Assembly (NCBI GenBank): GCA_964447335.1
Contig: CAYUSA010000008.1
Coordinates: 5,643-69,642, forward strand
Origin: HRBIN12 sp964447335
GTDB taxonomy: Bacteria > Actinomycetota > UBA4738 > HRBIN12
DNA length: 64,000 nt
Reading direction: 5' to 3'
Shown: one piece after another, positions 32,371 through 40,677 of the stretch
Numbering within the stretch: the first letter of the stretch is position 1
Layout: each line of letters starts with the position of its first letter
Program-made: the position numbers and the translations under genes
The notes under the pieces: generated by a model
Seen by the model: only the letters and a program-made list of their open reading frames with translations
The model's database searches: none
Told to the model about the DNA's origin: nothing

Positions 32371-33684
32371 ATGCTCGAGCTCCTCGACCTCCGGACCAGG
32401 AGGGAGCGGCTCGAGCCCCGTCGCCTCGAGATCGACCCCTCCGTGGAGCAGACCGTGCGCGAGATCGTCGCGCGCGTGCGCGATGAGGGCGACGCCGCCC
32501 TCCTGGACCTCACGCTGCGCTTCGACGGCGCCGACCTGCGCGAGCGCGGCCTCATCGTCACGCCCGCCGAGTTCGAGCACGCCCAGGAGACGGTTCCGAC
32601 CGAGCTGAAGACCGCGATCGACCGCCTCGTCGAGCGCCTCGAGGACCTGCACCGCCGGCAACTGCCGATCGAGTGGGTGGATGAGCGCGATGGCATCCGG
32701 TTCGGCGAGCTCGTGAAGCCGCTCCGCGCCGTCGGCTGTTACGTGCCGGGCGGTCGCGCGGTGTACCCGTCGTCCGTCGCGATGACCGTCGTGCCGGCGG
32801 TCGTCGCCGGCGTCGAGGAGGTCGTCGTCGCGACGCCGCCATCGAGCGACGGCCTCGTCCACGCGGCCGTGCTCTATGCGGCCGTGAGAGCGGGCGCGAC
32901 CCGCGTCGTGAAGGTCGGTGGCGCGCAGGCGGTCGCGGCGCTCGCGTACGGCACGGATTCGGTGCCCGCGGTCGACAAGGTCGTGGGGCCGGGCAACGTC
33001 TACGTCACCGAGGCCAAGCGCCAGCTGAACGGCGTGATCGGGATCGACTCCCTCGCGGGTCCGAGCGAGCTCGTGCTCATCGCCGACGCGAGCGCCGACC
33101 CCGCGTTCCTCGCGACCGACCTCATCGCGCAGGCCGAGCACGACCCGCAGGCCGAGGCGACCTTCGTCACCGCCGACGAGGACCTGCTGAGCGCCACGCT
33201 GAAGGCCCTCGAGGCCGAGGTCGCGCGCGCCGGCCGCCGCGAGATCGTCGAGCGCGCCCTCGCCCGGCACGGGCGCGCGGTGCTCGTCGCGGACCTCGAC
33301 CACGCCGCCGAGGTCGCGAACGACCTCGCGCCCGAGCACCTCCAGATCGTGACCGAGGACCCGCGCGCGCTCGCGGTGAAGATCCGGAGCGCCGGCGCGA
33401 TCTTCCTGGGCGACTGGACCCCGGTGCCGTTCGGCGACTACGGGGTCGCGTCCAACCACGTCCTGCCGACCTCGGGCACCGCGCGGTTCTCGAGCGGCCT
33501 TCGCGCTGCCGACTTCGTCACGGTCTCGAGCGTCGTCGAGATGTCCGAGACAGCCGCCACCGCCCTCGCGCCCGAGGTTGCCGAGATCGCTCGCAGCGAG
33601 GGGCTCGTCGGCCATACCCGCGCCGCGCTGATCCGCGTCGAGCGCTCGATGGAGCGCGCCCGCACGAAGGAGCCCAGACCATGA
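32371..33684 (+). CDS. hisD: Histidinol dehydrogenase
   Basis: Catalyses the last two steps of histidine synthesis, oxidising L-histidinol to L-histidine with NAD. 437 residues, normal length. Conserved blocks include VGCYVPGGRAVYPSSVAMTVVPA, KVVGPGNVYVTEAKR, IDSLAGPSELVLIAD, AQAEHDPQAE and the C-terminal NHVLPTSGTARFSSGL, holding the zinc and catalytic His/Glu residues. It starts on the base after the microprotein stop and overlaps hisC by four bases. Confidence 0.96.
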   Translation: MLELLDLRTRRERLEPRRLEIDPSVEQTVREIVARVRDEGDAALLDLTLRFDGADLRERGLIVTPAEFEHAQETVPTELKTAIDRLVERLEDLHRRQLPIEWVDERDGIRFGELVKPLRAVGCYVPGGRAVYPSSVAMTVVPAVVAGVEEVVVATPPSSDGLVHAAVLYAAVRAGATRVVKVGGAQAVAALAYGTDSVPAVDKVVGPGNVYVTEAKRQLNGVIGIDSLAGPSELVLIADASADPAFLATDLIAQAEHDPQAEATFVTADEDLLSATLKALEAEVARAGRREIVERALARHGRAVLVADLDHAAEVANDLAPEHLQIVTEDPRALAVKIRSAGAIFLGDWTPVPFGDYGVASNHVLPTSGTARFSSGLRAADFVTVSSVVEMSETAATALAPEVAEIARSEGLVGHTRAALIRVERSMERARTKEPRP

Positions 33685-34736
33685 CCCATGCGCAGCCCCG
33701 GCCGGGCCTCCGCGACGTCGAGCCGTACGCCGCACCGCAGCTCGACGTGAAGGCGCGATTGAACACGAACGAGTGCCCGTACCCGCTGCCCGAGGCCTTC
33801 CGCGACGAGCTCGCCGAGGCGGTTCGCGCGCAGACGCTGAACCGCTACCCCGACCGGGAGGCGCTCGAGCTCCGCACGGCGCTCGCCCAACTCGACGAGC
33901 ACGAGGTCGCGGGCACCTGGGTCGCGAACGGCTCGAACGAGATCCTGCAGCAGCTCCTCCAGGCGTTTGGCGGCCCGGGGCGCCGGGTCGTGCTGTTCGA
34001 GCCGACGTACCCGATGCACGCGCGGATCGCGTGGGTGACGAACAGCGAGGTCGTCCACATGCCGCTGGAGCCGCCGTGGCACATCACCGCGGTCGACATG
34101 ATCCGCAAGCATCGCGAGGGGCACCCCTCGGTCGTGTTCATCTGCTCGCCGAACAACCCGACCGGCAACGCGCAGGATCCGCGCATCGTCGGGGCCGCGG
34201 CCGAGCTCGCGCCCGACATCCTGTTCCTGGTGGACGAGGCCTACATCGAGTTCGGCGGCGAGTCGATGGCGCCCCTCGTTCGGCGGTTCCCGAACGTCGT
34301 CGTCGTGCGGACGTTCTCGAAGGCGTTCGCGCTCGCCGGCGCGCGGATCGGCTACTGCCTTGCGTCGCCGGAGGTCGTCGAGGACCTGCGCCGCGTCCGC
34401 CTGCCCTACCACCTGAGCGCACTCACCCAGGCGGCCGGGCTCGTCGCGCTCCGGCACCGCGAGGACGCGCTCGCGATCCTCGACGCCGTGCGCGAGCAGC
34501 GCGACCGGGTCCTCGAGGCGCTGCCGGGGCTCGGCGTCGAGGCGTTCCCCTCGGATGCCAACTTCGTGCTCTTCCGCCCGCCGCGGCCCGCGGCGCAGGT
34601 CTGGCAGGGGCTGCTCGACCGCGGCGTGCTCGTGCGCGACTTCACCGCGCTCGTCCCCGGATGCCTGCGCGTCACCGCCGGCACGCCCGAGGAGATCGAC
34701 CTGTTCCTGTCCGCTCTCGAGGAGGTCCTTGCATGA
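33681..34736 (+). CDS. hisC: Histidinol-phosphate aminotransferase
   Basis: PLP enzyme converting imidazole-acetol phosphate to histidinol phosphate. 351 residues. It shows NTNECPYPLP near the N-terminus, NGSNEILQQLLQAF, CSPNNPTGN, VDEAYIEFGG and TFSKAFALAGARIGY, where the Lys in SKAFALAG binds PLP. Coupled to hisD and hisB by four-base overlaps. Confidence 0.95.
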   Translation: MTHAQPRPGLRDVEPYAAPQLDVKARLNTNECPYPLPEAFRDELAEAVRAQTLNRYPDREALELRTALAQLDEHEVAGTWVANGSNEILQQLLQAFGGPGRRVVLFEPTYPMHARIAWVTNSEVVHMPLEPPWHITAVDMIRKHREGHPSVVFICSPNNPTGNAQDPRIVGAAAELAPDILFLVDEAYIEFGGESMAPLVRRFPNVVVVRTFSKAFALAGARIGYCLASPEVVEDLRRVRLPYHLSALTQAAGLVALRHREDALAILDAVREQRDRVLEALPGLGVEAFPSDANFVLFRPPRPAAQVWQGLLDRGVLVRDFTALVPGCLRVTAGTPEEIDLFLSALEEVLA

Positions 34737-35314
34737 GCCGCACCGCCGTGGTCGAGCGCGTCACGAAGGAGACGAACGTCCGGGTCGAGCTCGAACTCGA
34801 CGGCTCGGGCACGGCGAGCGCCGACACCGGCCTGCCGTTCTTCGACCACATGCTCCAGCAGCTCGGGACGCACGCCGGGTTCGACCTGGCGGTCACCGCG
34901 AAGGGCGACCTCGAGGTCGACGGCCACCACTCGGTCGAGGACGTCGGGCTCGCGCTCGGGCAAGCCCTCAAGGAGGCGCTCGGCGACAAGGCGGGCATCC
35001 GGCGGTTCGCCTCGATCACGGTGCCGCTCGACGAGGCCGCCGTCGAGGTCGCGCTCGACCTGTCGGGCCGGCCGTTCGTCGTGCACGAGGTCGACGTGCC
35101 GGCCGAGACCATCGGCACCTACGACACCGGCCTCACCGAGGACTTCGTCCGTGCCCTCGCGACCGCTGCCGAGATGACCTTGCACGTCCGCCTCGTGAGC
35201 GGCCGCTCCCCGCACCACGTCGTCGAGGCCGAGTTCAAGGCGCTCGCGAAGTGTCTCCAGGACGCCGTCCGCGTGCTCGGCGGCGGCGTGCCGAGCACGA
35301 AGGGCACGCTGTGA
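34733..35314 (+). CDS. hisB: Imidazoleglycerol-phosphate dehydratase
   Basis: Monofunctional HisB of 193 residues (no N-terminal phosphatase domain, so histidinol phosphatase must come from elsewhere). Both metal-binding repeats are present: FFDHMLQQLGTHAGFDL and DGHHSVEDVGLALG, then SGRSPHHVVEAEFKALAK. It dehydrates IGP to imidazole-acetol phosphate. ATG at 34733 overlaps hisC; its stop overlaps hisH. Confidence 0.96.
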   Translation: MSRTAVVERVTKETNVRVELELDGSGTASADTGLPFFDHMLQQLGTHAGFDLAVTAKGDLEVDGHHSVEDVGLALGQALKEALGDKAGIRRFASITVPLDEAAVEVALDLSGRPFVVHEVDVPAETIGTYDTGLTEDFVRALATAAEMTLHVRLVSGRSPHHVVEAEFKALAKCLQDAVRVLGGGVPSTKGTL

Positions 35315-35916
35315 CGATCGCGGTCCTCGACTACGGGATGGGCAACCTGCGGAGCGTCGCCCGTGCCATCGAGCACGTCGGTGGCAGGCCGGAGGTGACC
35401 GCCGACGCGGCGACGGCGCTCGGCGCGAGCGCGCTCGTCGTGCCGGGCGTCGGGCACTTCGGCGCGTGCATGCGGAACCTCCGCGAGCGCGGTCTCGACA
35501 CCGTCGTCACGACGTTCGCGTCGAGCGGGCGGCCCGTGTTCGGCGTGTGCGTCGGCATGCAGGTCCTGTTCGAGTCGAGCGAGGAGGACCCGGCTCCCGG
35601 CCTTGGCCTGTTCCCCGGCGGCTCGCGCCGGCTGCCGCAGGACGTGAAGGTTCCCCACATGGGCTGGAACACGGTCGAGTGGCTCGCGCCGCACCCGTAC
35701 GTCCGCGACGTGCCGAGCGGCACCCGCTTCTACTTCGTCCACTCGTTCGCTCCCGACGTCGGCCCCGACACGATCGGTTCCACCGAGCACGGCCGCCCGT
35801 TCGCCGCCGCGGTCGCGCGCGAGAACGTGTTCGCCACGCAGTTCCACCCGGAGAAGTCGGGCGAGCCCGGCCTCCAGCTCTACGAGTCGTTCGTGCTGGA
35901 GGTGGGCTCGGCGTGA
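35311..35916 (+). CDS. hisH: Imidazole glycerol phosphate synthase, glutaminase subunit
   Basis: Class I glutamine amidotransferase of 201 residues that feeds ammonia to HisF. It starts with GTG and reads TIAVLDYGMGNLRSVARAIEHVG. The oxyanion/nucleophile motif is FGVCVGMQVLFESSEE with the catalytic Cys, and the His-Glu pair is in ATQFHPEKSGEPG. Four-base overlaps on both sides. Confidence 0.95.
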   Translation: MTIAVLDYGMGNLRSVARAIEHVGGRPEVTADAATALGASALVVPGVGHFGACMRNLRERGLDTVVTTFASSGRPVFGVCVGMQVLFESSEEDPAPGLGLFPGGSRRLPQDVKVPHMGWNTVEWLAPHPYVRDVPSGTRFYFVHSFAPDVGPDTIGSTEHGRPFAAAVARENVFATQFHPEKSGEPGLQLYESFVLEVGSA

Positions 35917-36614
35917 TCGTGATCCCGGCGATCGACCTGCGTGGCGGGCGGTGCGTGCGCCTGTTCCGCGGCGACTACGCGGCCGAGACCGTGTACGACG
36001 ACGACCCGGTCGAGGTCGCCGTGCGCTTCCAGGCCGAGGGCGCCCGGCGGCTGCACGTGGTGGACCTCGATGCCGCCCGGGGCGACGGCTCGAACCGGGA
36101 GATCGTGCGCGAGATCTGTCGCGCCGTCGCGATCCCCGTCCAGCTCGGCGGAGGGCTGCGCACGATCACGGCCGTCGAGGGTGCCCTCGAGGACGGCGCG
36201 GGGCGCGCGATCCTCGGCACGGCGGCGGCGCTCGACCCCGGGTTCGTCACCGAGGCCGTCGAGCACTTCGGCGACCACATCGTCGTCGCGGTCGACGTCC
36301 GGGACGGCCGCGTGATGACCCACGGCTGGGCCGAAGAGGGCCCTCGCGTCGAGGAGGCGATCCCCGCGATCACCGACGCCGGCGCCCCTCGGTTCCTCGT
36401 GACGTCGATCCAGAAGGACGGCACGATGGATGGCCCCGACGTCCGGCTGTACGAGCGCGCGCTCGAGCTCACGGACCGCCCCATCGTCGCGAGCGGCGGT
36501 GTCCGCGTGGCCGACGACGTGCGCGAGCTCCGCGACCTCGGCCTCGAGGCCGTCGTCGTCGGCAAGGCCCTGTACTCGGGCACGATGCGCCTCGAGGAGG
36601 TCGTGCGCGGATGA
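35913..36614 (+). CDS. hisA: ProFAR isomerase HisA
   Basis: TIM-barrel isomerase of 233 residues converting ProFAR to PRFAR. IPAIDLRGGRCVRLFRGDY carries the N-terminal Asp, and DVRDGRVMTHGWAEE the second catalytic Asp. IQKDGTMDGPD and VASGGVRVADDV bind phosphates. GTG start at 35913 overlaps hisH. In some actinobacteria a related PriA enzyme also serves tryptophan synthesis; a trpF-type activity cannot be excluded from the sequence alone. Confidence 0.92.
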   Translation: MIVIPAIDLRGGRCVRLFRGDYAAETVYDDDPVEVAVRFQAEGARRLHVVDLDAARGDGSNREIVREICRAVAIPVQLGGGLRTITAVEGALEDGAGRAILGTAAALDPGFVTEAVEHFGDHIVVAVDVRDGRVMTHGWAEEGPRVEEAIPAITDAGAPRFLVTSIQKDGTMDGPDVRLYERALELTDRPIVASGGVRVADDVRELRDLGLEAVVVGKALYSGTMRLEEVVRG

Positions 36615-36636
36615 GACCTCGGCGGGTAGGACGACG

Positions 36637-37398
36637 GTGACCCTCGCGAAGCGCGTGATCCCGTGCCTGGATGTCGACGCCGGCCGCGTCGTGAAGGGCA
36701 CGCGGTTCGTGGACCTGCGCGACGCCGGCGATCCGGTCGAGCTCGCCGCGCGCTACGACGCCGAGGGCGCCGACGAGCTCATCTTCCTCGACATCACCGC
36801 CACGCTCGAGGCTCGAGCGGCCACCCTCGAGGTGATCGCGCGCACCGCCGAGCAGGTGTTCATCCCGCTCACCGTCGGCGGTGGCGTCCGCGCCCAGGAC
36901 GACGTGAACCAGCTCCTGCGCGCCGGCGCCGACAAGGTCGCGGTGAACAGCGCCGCGGTCCGCGATCCCTCGCTCCTGCAGCGCTGCGGCGAGCGCTTCG
37001 GCACGCAGTGCATGGTGATCGCGATCGACGCGAAGCGCGCGGGGACCTCCTGGGAGGTCTACGTCGACGCCGGACGCACGGCGACCGGACTCGACGCCGT
37101 CGCGTGGGCCGTCGAGGCGACGGCTGAGCGCGGCGCGGGCGAGGTGCTCCTCACGTCGATGGACCGCGACGGAACGGGTGAGGGCTACGACCTCGAGCTG
37201 CTCCGCGCCGTGAGCGACGCCGTGCGCGTGCCCGTCGTCGCGAGCGGAGGCGCCGGCCGGCTCGAGCACTTCGCCGATGCTCTGCTCGAGGGCCGAGCCG
37301 ACGCCGTGCTCGCGGCGTCGAGGTTCCACTTCGAGGAGCTCACGATCGCGATGGTGAAGGAGCACCTGGCGTCGCGCGGGTTGCCGGTGAGGACCTGA
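36637..37398 (+). CDS. hisF: Imidazole glycerol phosphate synthase, cyclase subunit
   Basis: TIM-barrel cyclase of 253 residues forming IGP and AICAR with HisH. It has AKRVIPCLDVDAGRVVKGT with the catalytic Asp, PLTVGGGVRAQDD, AIDAKRAG and LLTSMDRDGTGEGYDLELL with the second Asp. The GTG at 36637 is the first start before the conserved N-terminus, 22 bases after hisA. Its stop overlaps hisI. Confidence 0.95.
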   Translation: MTLAKRVIPCLDVDAGRVVKGTRFVDLRDAGDPVELAARYDAEGADELIFLDITATLEARAATLEVIARTAEQVFIPLTVGGGVRAQDDVNQLLRAGADKVAVNSAAVRDPSLLQRCGERFGTQCMVIAIDAKRAGTSWEVYVDAGRTATGLDAVAWAVEATAERGAGEVLLTSMDRDGTGEGYDLELLRAVSDAVRVPVVASGGAGRLEHFADALLEGRADAVLAASRFHFEELTIAMVKEHLASRGLPVRT

Positions 37399-37736
37399 TG
37401 GAGCGCGTGGACCTGGATTCGGTGCGCTGGAACGAGGTCGGGCTCGTGCCGGTCGTCGTGCAAGACGCCGGGAGCGGCGAGGTGCTCATGGTCGCGTGGG
37501 CGAACCGCGAGGCGCTCGAGCGCACGCTCTCAGAGGGCCGGATGGTCTACTGGAGCCGCTCGCGCAAGGAGCTCTGGCGCAAGGGCGACACGAGCGGCCA
37601 CGTCCAGCACTGGGAGGAGCTCCGCGTGGACTGCGACGCGGACGTGATCCTTGCGCGCGTCCACCAGGAGGGCGCCGCCTGCCACACCGGCGAGCGGACC
37701 TGCTTCTTCCGGAGCCTCAGCGCCGGGTCGCCCTGA
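37398..37736 (+). CDS. hisI: Phosphoribosyl-AMP cyclohydrolase
   Basis: Short monofunctional HisI of 112 residues that opens the ring of PR-AMP. Zinc and magnesium sites are visible in RVDCDADVILARVHQEG and ACHTGERTCFFRS, after MVYWSRSRKELWRKGDTSGH. There is no fused HisE (PR-ATP pyrophosphatase) domain, and no separate hisE occurs in the window. Its 3' end overlaps the convergent PH-like gene by 20 bases. Confidence 0.95.
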   Translation: MERVDLDSVRWNEVGLVPVVVQDAGSGEVLMVAWANREALERTLSEGRMVYWSRSRKELWRKGDTSGHVQHWEELRVDCDADVILARVHQEGAACHTGERTCFFRSLSAGSP

Positions 37737-38157
37737 GCTCCTTGCGGAGCTTGTCGATGAACTTGCCCGATGTCTGCCCCGGATCACCGACGCCGGAGAG
37801 CGCGTGGACCTTGCCGCCGTTCGTCCGAACGACCGCGGTCGTCATGCCGCGGCGCCGCGAGCCCTCCTCGAACGTCTCGACGTCGGCCCACGCGAAGCGA
37901 CGCGTCGAGAACAGGTTGCGGACCTCGACCCCCTCGGGGCTCGTCTCGACCGCGACGACGCGCGCGCGGCGCCCGAGGTACACGGCGACGGCGCCGACGA
38001 GGAGGAGCCCGCTCGACGCTGCGGCGGTGAACGGGCGCCCGCCCTCGGAGATCGCCCGCACCATCCCGACCGCTCCGATCGCGAGTCCCACGATCGCGAG
38101 CATCCGCAGCATCAGCGAGATGCGGGCGAGGGTCGCGTCGTTGCGGTAGACGGCCAC
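37717..38157 (-). CDS. Small PH-domain-like membrane protein
   Basis: Protein of 146 residues, GTG start at 38157. Two hydrophobic helices (about 16-33 and 45-60) are followed by a bacterial PH-like domain (about 65-125) with VVAVETSPEGVEVRNLFSTRRFAWADVETFEEG. Many actinobacterial his and rib clusters carry such a PH-domain membrane protein; its function is not known. It is transcribed opposite to the his genes, between hisI and hisG. A TAGGCT box eight bases before the GTG implies a leaderless message. Confidence 0.8.
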   Translation of the reverse strand: MAVYRNDATLARISLMLRMLAIVGLAIGAVGMVRAISEGGRPFTAAASSGLLLVGAVAVYLGRRARVVAVETSPEGVEVRNLFSTRRFAWADVETFEEGSRRRGMTTAVVRTNGGKVHALSGVGDPGQTSGKFIDKLRKELRATRR

Positions 38158-38165
38158 GGCCCCGC

Positions 38166-38171
38166 AGCCTA
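38166..38171 (-). promoter_or_regulatory. -10 box TAGGCT of the PH-domain gene
   Basis: On the minus strand TAGGCT ends eight bases before the GTG at 38157. It is only 18 bases from the hisG -10 box on the other strand, so the two promoters must compete or be co-regulated. Confidence 0.5.
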
Positions 38172-38189
38172 CCGCTCGGGACCAGCGGC

Positions 38190-38195
38190 TACACT
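38190..38195 (+). promoter_or_regulatory. -10 box TACACT of hisG, probable leaderless promoter
   Basis: TACACT ends seven bases before the GTG at 38203, indicating that hisG has its own leaderless promoter apart from the hisD-hisI transcript. Confidence 0.55.
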
Positions 38196-38202
38196 CGCGG
38201 GC

Positions 38203-39078
38203 GTGCTGAAGCTCGTCATCCCGAAGGGCTCGCTCGAGGCCCAGACGCTCCGGCTGTTCGAGGAGGCGGACCTGCGCGTGCGTCGCGGCTCGGACCGCGA
38301 CTACCACGGCTCGATCGACGACGACCGGATCGAGCGCGTGTCGCTGCTCCGGCCGCAGGAGATCCCGACGTACGTGCAGGACGGGCTGTTCGACCTCGGC
38401 ATCACCGGGCAGGACTGGATAGCCGAGACCGGCGCCGACGTCGAGGTGCTCGCGAGCCTGTCCTACGCGAAGAGCGGCACCGGGCACGGGACGAAGATCG
38501 TGCTCGCGGTGCCGAACGACCACCCCGCGAACCGCGCGAGCGAGATGCCGCCCGGCTCGCGCATCTCCACCGAGTTCTTGCACCTCACGCAGCGCTTCTT
38601 CGCCGACCTCGGCATCGAGGTCAAGGTCGTGTGGTCCTACGGCGCCACCGAGGCCAAGGTCCCCGAGATCGTCGACGCGATCGTCGACATCACCGAGACC
38701 GGCAGCACGCTCCGCGCACACGGGATGAAGATCATCGACACGCTCATGACCTCCGAGCCCGTCCTCGTCGCCAACCGGGACTCCGCGGCCGACCCGGCGA
38801 AGCGGGCCGCGATGGACGACATCATCACGCTCCTGCTCGGTGCCCTCCGCGCCGAGGGCCGGGTGCTCATCAAGCTGAACGTGAGCGAGGCCGACCTCGC
38901 AGCCGTGCTCGAGGTCGTCCCGGCCATGAAGTCGCCCACGGTCTCGCGGCTGCAGGAGGGCGGTTACGCGATCGAGACCGTGGCCGAGAAACGCCAGGTC
39001 AACACGCTGATCCCGCTCCTCAAGGCCCGGGGCGCGAGCGACATCCTCGAGCTCCCGATCTCGAAGATCGTCCCCTGA
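38203..39078 (+). CDS. hisG: ATP phosphoribosyltransferase, long form
   Basis: First enzyme of histidine synthesis, joining ATP and PRPP. 291 residues, the long form with a C-terminal regulatory domain (about 215-290) that binds histidine, so no hisZ is needed. It opens LKLVIPKGSLEAQTLRLFEEAD and has VDAIVDITETGSTLRAHGMKII as PRPP-binding loop. The C-terminal domain holds KSPTVSRLQEGGYAIETV. The GTG at 38203 is supported by the -10 box. Its separation from hisDCBHAFI by an inverted gene means independent expression. Confidence 0.95.
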   Translation: MLKLVIPKGSLEAQTLRLFEEADLRVRRGSDRDYHGSIDDDRIERVSLLRPQEIPTYVQDGLFDLGITGQDWIAETGADVEVLASLSYAKSGTGHGTKIVLAVPNDHPANRASEMPPGSRISTEFLHLTQRFFADLGIEVKVVWSYGATEAKVPEIVDAIVDITETGSTLRAHGMKIIDTLMTSEPVLVANRDSAADPAKRAAMDDIITLLLGALRAEGRVLIKLNVSEADLAAVLEVVPAMKSPTVSRLQEGGYAIETVAEKRQVNTLIPLLKARGASDILELPISKIVP

Positions 39079-39101
39079 CCTGGGGTCCCCGCCCGTCCCT
39101 T

Positions 39102-39164
39102 GTTGCCTCAAGTCAAGATGCCCGCGAACGAGGGGATCGTTGCCTCACGGGAAGTGCCCGCGAA
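39102..39164 (+). repeat. Left end of the insertion sequence, two copies of the end motif
   Basis: Copy one (39102-39129) and copy two (39139-39164) share GTTGCCTCA and GTGCCCGCGAA/ATGCCCGCGAA. Paired motifs at an IS end are usually transposase-binding sites. Confidence 0.8.
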
Positions 39165-40355
39165 GCAGTGGCGCTCCTCACCTCCTTTCGACGTCGGTCC
39201 TCCTTCAGCTTGGCCTGCTTGAGCAGCCGGTCCTGGCACCGGCCGATGTCCCGTTTCAGTTGGGCCGGGTTGAGCGTTCGGTACTGGCGGGTGAGGGTCG
39301 CCTTGGTCTTGGCCGAGACCTCCGACGAAGCGAGCACCCGCCGGTACGGGGTCCGGGCGACGTCGTAGTGCTTGGTGACCCTGGCTCCGTGCCGGGTCTT
39401 GTCCTTGAGCTTCATCTGCGGGGAGAAGAAGTTCACCCACAGACGCAGGTGGCCGTAGAGCTCTTGCAGGACAGCGAGCTCGGCGTCGGTGTCGTAGCGC
39501 AGGTACCCGACCGCCCGGCGCACCACCGACCAGTTCTTCTGCTCCACGTAGCAGCTGTCGTTCTTGCGGTGGGGACGAGAGCGGGTGAAGGTGATCCGCC
39601 CGCTCGGTGCAGTAGCGGTAGAGCTCGTCGTTGATGAACTCGGAGCCGTTGTCCGAGTCGATGCCGGCGAGCGGGAACGGGAGGTCGGCCTGGGCGGCCT
39701 GCAGGGCCTCGAAGACCCACCGCTGGGCCTTGTTCTTCACCGCGCGTACCTCCGTCCAGCCCGTGGCCACATCGGTCATGTCCAGGCTCTGGCAGAAGTC
39801 CCCGGAAGGGTTCCCGCCCTCGTGGCCCACGAGGTCGATCTCGAGGAACCCCGGGCGGTCCTCGTCCCACTCGGCGAACGTGCGGATCGCGATCTGGTGC
39901 TTGAGCATCGTGCCGGGCTTGGTGCCCGATCGCCCTTTCAGCTCGAGGCCTCGGCGGGCTCCCTTCAGCCGCCGGTCGATGGTGGCCGCCGACATGGAAA
40001 GCAGCAGCTCGCGCTCCCGTGGCCCCAGCTCGAGCTCCCCGAACCGCTGCAGGACCCCCACGATCTCTTCCATGAACGGGGCCAGGCGCTTGCCGCAGGG
40101 GCCGTCGAGCGTGGCCCACACCTTGGCAAGCGGGGCCGTCAGCTCCGACCCGTAGACGAGCACCCGCCGCCGCGGCTTCCTTGGCTTCGGCCCACCGGCC
40201 GCCTGCCTGAGCGCGCGGCGTGCGTGATCGCGGTTCCATCCCGTGAGCGCACACAGCTCATCGGAGATCCGTCCCTTCCCCTTCTTGGACGTCCTCAGGT
40301 ACCGCATCAGCGTCTCCTTGGTCACGGCCTTGCGCTCCACCATGGTGAGCCCCAC
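39113..40355 (-). pseudogene. IS transposase, DDE integrase-core type, frameshifted
   Basis: About 415 codons. The first part (40355 to about 39595) has an N-terminal helix-turn-helix region (ISDELCALTGWNRDHARRAL) and the start of the catalytic core: LEIDLVGHEGG with the first Asp and AGIDSDNGSEFINDEL with the second. After CTERA the frame shifts by one base near 39595. The following frame reads ITFTRSRPHRKNDSCYVEQKNWSVVRR, holding the expected Glu, and continues with VNFFSPQMKLKDKTRHGARV to 39113. The family is common in actinobacteria and may belong to the ISNCY group. No slippery motif is obvious, so the element is probably dead, though programmed frameshifting cannot be excluded. Confidence 0.82.
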
Positions 40356-40400
40356 CGGGTGCCTCCTTCCCCGCCCTTTCGGTGGGGAACAGGCTCACCC

Positions 40401-40462
40401 GTTCGCGGGCATCCTTCGGTGAGGCAACGAAGCGCTTTCGCGGGCATTTCTCGTGAGTCAAC
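40401..40462 (-). repeat. Right end of the insertion sequence, two copies of the end motif
   Basis: Inverted copies of the left-end motif at 40401-40428 and 40437-40462. The outermost copy reads GTTGACTCA on the minus strand, one base different from the left copies. Confidence 0.8.
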
Positions 40463-40513
40463 TCGCGTCCTTGACAGGCTCCGGCGGCCTCGGGCATCAT
40501 CACCGAACATGTT

Positions 40514-40523
40514 TGACCGGTCA
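40514..40523. promoter_or_regulatory. Palindrome TGACCGGTCA upstream of aceA, candidate operator
   Basis: A perfect 10-bp palindrome in the 215-base region between the IS and aceA, of the kind bound by TetR-type repressors such as those of fatty-acid metabolism. A weak -35-like TTGACA is at 40471-40476. No regulator gene is adjacent. Confidence 0.35.
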
Positions 40524-40598
40524 TTCAACCTCGACGCGAATGTAGCCGGACCCTAGGCGCGCCCCGGCCGGCCGAGACCGGCTCGTGCGCGCCGCCTC

Positions 40599-40628
40599 AA
40601 GACCTCTCGCGGACCCGCGAGAGGTCTT
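40599..40628 (+). terminator. Perfect 13-bp hairpin in the aceA leader
   Basis: AAGACCTCTCGCG (40599-40611) pairs completely with CGCGAGAGGTCTT (40616-40628) around a GACC loop. It lies 49 bases before the aceA ATG. It has no T-run, so it may be an attenuator, an RNA-stability element or a protein-binding hairpin rather than a simple terminator. Confidence 0.55.
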
Positions 40629-40677
40629 GCATCTGCGACCCGAGCGGGCCGAGTCCGCCCACACCGAGGAGCCGACG

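Larger units (their letters stand above)
39102..40462. mobile_element. Insertion sequence with doubled terminal repeats
   Basis: About 1.36 kb bounded by inverted repeats. Each end carries two copies of a 26-28 bp motif of the form GTTGCCTCA, about six variable bases, then TGCCCGCGAA: 39102-39129 and 39139-39164 on the left, and in inverse orientation 40401-40428 and 40437-40462 on the right. A single transposase gene on the minus strand fills the interior. I see no clear target-site duplication. It lies between hisG and aceA and interrupts no visible gene. Confidence 0.85.
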
